From NCBI GenBank assembly GCA_963743325.1, contig CAVUOZ010000010.1, positions 558,001 through 622,000 on the forward strand: a stretch of DNA of 64,000 bases. Direction: 5' to 3'. Shown here one piece after another: positions 63,387 to 64,000 of this stretch (its first letter is position 1; every line of letters starts with the position of its first letter). The notes under the pieces are model-generated. The model ran no database searches, was not told the DNA's origin, and saw only the letters and a program-made list of their open reading frames with translations. Position numbers and translations under genes: made by a program. This DNA is from DATFVA01 sp963743325 (lineage in GTDB: Bacteria > Bacteroidota > Ignavibacteria > Ignavibacteriales > Ignavibacteriaceae).

Positions 63387-63410
63387 AAAAAAATCGGAGA
63401 CAACTCCGAT
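63387..63410 (-). terminator. Terminator/attenuator hairpin in the thrS leader
   Basis: ATCGGAG-TTGT-CTCCGAT (7-bp stem, 4-base loop) followed by TTTTTTT lies 17 bases upstream of the thrS ATG on the coding strand. It is close enough either to end the tRNA-Leu/tRNA-Val transcript or to act as an attenuator for the thrS-infC operon. No alternative antiterminator stem is obvious. Confidence 0.72.
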
Positions 63411-63441
63411 GGCTGCACAATTAACAAGCATTAATTTATAA

Positions 63442-63470
63442 TTAACAATTATCTATTGTTAATTGTTCAT
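63442..63470. repeat. AT-rich inverted repeat between thrS and tRNA-Val
   Basis: TTAACAAT (63442-63449) pairs with ATTGTTAA (63455-63462), followed by AATTGTTCAT. The same AATTGTTCAT block is found at 63591-63600, between the two tRNA genes. Confidence 0.4.
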
Positions 63471-63479
63471 TTTATATAG

Positions 63480-63553
63480 TGGGCTCTAGAGGAGTCGAAC
63501 CTCTGACCTTCTGCACGTCAAGCAGACGCTCTAACCAACTGAGCTAAGAGCCC
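63480..63553 (-). tRNA. tRNA-Val (GAC)
   Basis: Acceptor GGGCTCT/AGAGCCC is fully paired. D-arm TAGCTCAGTTGGTTAGAGC, anticodon arm TCTGC-TTGACGT-GCAGA giving GAC, and T-arm CAGAGGTTCGACTCCTCT follow. Discriminator A; CCA is not encoded. It lies 56 bases downstream of tRNA-Leu. Confidence 0.96.
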
Positions 63554-63570
63554 GGATTTCCTAATTTACA

Positions 63571-63600
63571 ATGAACAATTTATAATAATTAATTGTTCAT
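63571..63600. repeat. Inverted repeat between tRNA-Leu and tRNA-Val
   Basis: ATGAACAATT (63571-63580) and AATTGTTCAT (63591-63600) are perfect 10-bp inverted arms. A processing role for the tRNA precursor is possible. There is no T tract for termination. Confidence 0.45.
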
Positions 63601-63609
63601 TATTTCCAG

Positions 63610-63695
63610 TACCGAGGGCCGGACTCGAACCGGCACGGGTGTAAACACCCACAGGATTTTAAGTCCTGTGCGTCTACCAATTCCGCCACCCCGGC
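63610..63695 (-). tRNA. tRNA-Leu (UAA)
   Basis: This is an 86-base class II tRNA. The anticodon arm CAGGA-CTTAAAA-TCCTG gives UAA, and a long variable arm (GGGTG-TTTA-CACCC) and T-arm GCCGGTTCGAGTCCGGC follow. The first acceptor pair is G-U. Discriminator A; CCA is not encoded. Confidence 0.95.
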
Positions 63696-63739
63696 AAGAA
63701 TTATTATTCGATATTTTTTAAGAACGCAATAGTTAAAAA

Positions 63740-63768
63740 ATTATAATCTGTCATACAGAGTTTGTCGA
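63740..63768 (-). promoter_or_regulatory. Likely sigma-70-type promoter of the tRNA-Leu/tRNA-Val transcript
   Basis: On the minus strand TCGACA (63768-63763) is followed after exactly 17 bases by a perfect TATAAT (63745-63740). The predicted start near 63733 is about 38 bases before the tRNA-Leu 5' end. Confidence 0.55.
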
Positions 63769-64000
63769 AATATGACAATTGTAACCACCCGCAAAGAACA
63801 GAAAAATTCAATTTTAGCTTTTGAATATAGATAATTGAATAGTTTCTTGCAAGAAATTAACCGTGTCGGCTGCATTCAGAATATACTATTAAAAATGTCA
63901 ATCCCATAACTTTTTAAGAAAGATGATAATATGTCGCATTGGACTATAAATAAGGTAACCATGAGGGGATAGAAAAAAGGTCGTTGGGTCATAATATAGG
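63769..64000. other. Right-edge region without a visible gene
   Basis: The last 230 bases are AT-rich and hold no frame with a ribosome binding site. Together with the tRNA promoter this forms a 300-base gap that runs off the window. Confidence 0.4.

Overview
The window is an AT-rich, gene-dense piece of a bacterial chromosome. It contains no phage genes, transposases or CRISPR array. Several features suggest the Ignavibacteria branch of the Bacteroidota-Chlorobiota group: an Hc1-type histone-like protein, an S23-type four-helix-bundle protein, many lipoproteins with SPOR or Ig-like domains, RNase Y with ZapA, and the protein sequences as a whole. This placement is inference from protein character; no 16S rRNA is present.

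Layout. 1-10 kb: a DUF2279 protein, prfB with its programmed frameshift, a four-helix-bundle gene between repeats, then minus-strand units for an AtuA pair and for an archaeal-type HMG-CoA synthase/thiolase/DUF35 module, followed by miaA-pcm. 10-18 kb: tRNA-Cys and tRNA-Gly, plsY, an HtrA protease, purB and a tail-specific protease. 17.7-21.5 kb: a lysine-catabolism locus (ALDH7 dehydrogenase and an Rrf2 regulator, divergent from lysine 6-aminotransferase). 21.7-27 kb: rsmI converging on dusB, PAP2-like, PolX-like, crotonase and apt. 27-34.6 kb: MFS transporter, isocitrate dehydrogenase, CapA, Hc1, a fused ETF:menaquinone oxidoreductase-like protein, bioY and a hydrolase. 34.7-39.6 kb: hisA-like, cyclic-nucleotide-binding and UspA genes facing a prenyl synthase-tatC-glyA unit. 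39.7-44.2 kb: glgA-gmhB-lipoprotein-outer membrane protein. 44.5-48 kb: a SPOR lipoprotein and histidine degradation (hutI, ftcD, fchA). 48-53 kb: proline dehydrogenase-tsaD-aroQ-mltG-Ig lipoprotein. 53.6-56.2 kb: coaE, rny and a 6S RNA. 56.2-63.7 kb: the classical thrS-infC-rpmI-rplT-pheS-pheT operon extended by zapB-like and zapA genes, preceded by tRNA-Leu and tRNA-Val.

Metabolic theme. Lysine, histidine and proline degradation, crotonase and thiolase enzymes and an ETF:quinone oxidoreductase-like protein point to a respiring heterotroph that uses amino acids and acyl-CoA compounds.

Unusual features: (1) the HMGCS/thiolase/DUF35 trio in the archaeal arrangement beside an AtuA pair; (2) a PolX homologue that has lost all three polymerase carboxylates but keeps its PHP nuclease site; (3) non-AUG starts, AUC for infC and apparently AUA for mltG; (4) six single-base frame breaks in four conserved genes (prc, glgA x2, hutI x2, rny), most simply indel errors in the sequence but worth testing; (5) a 24-base palindromic repeat found at two distant sites; (6) repeats flanking the four-helix-bundle gene.
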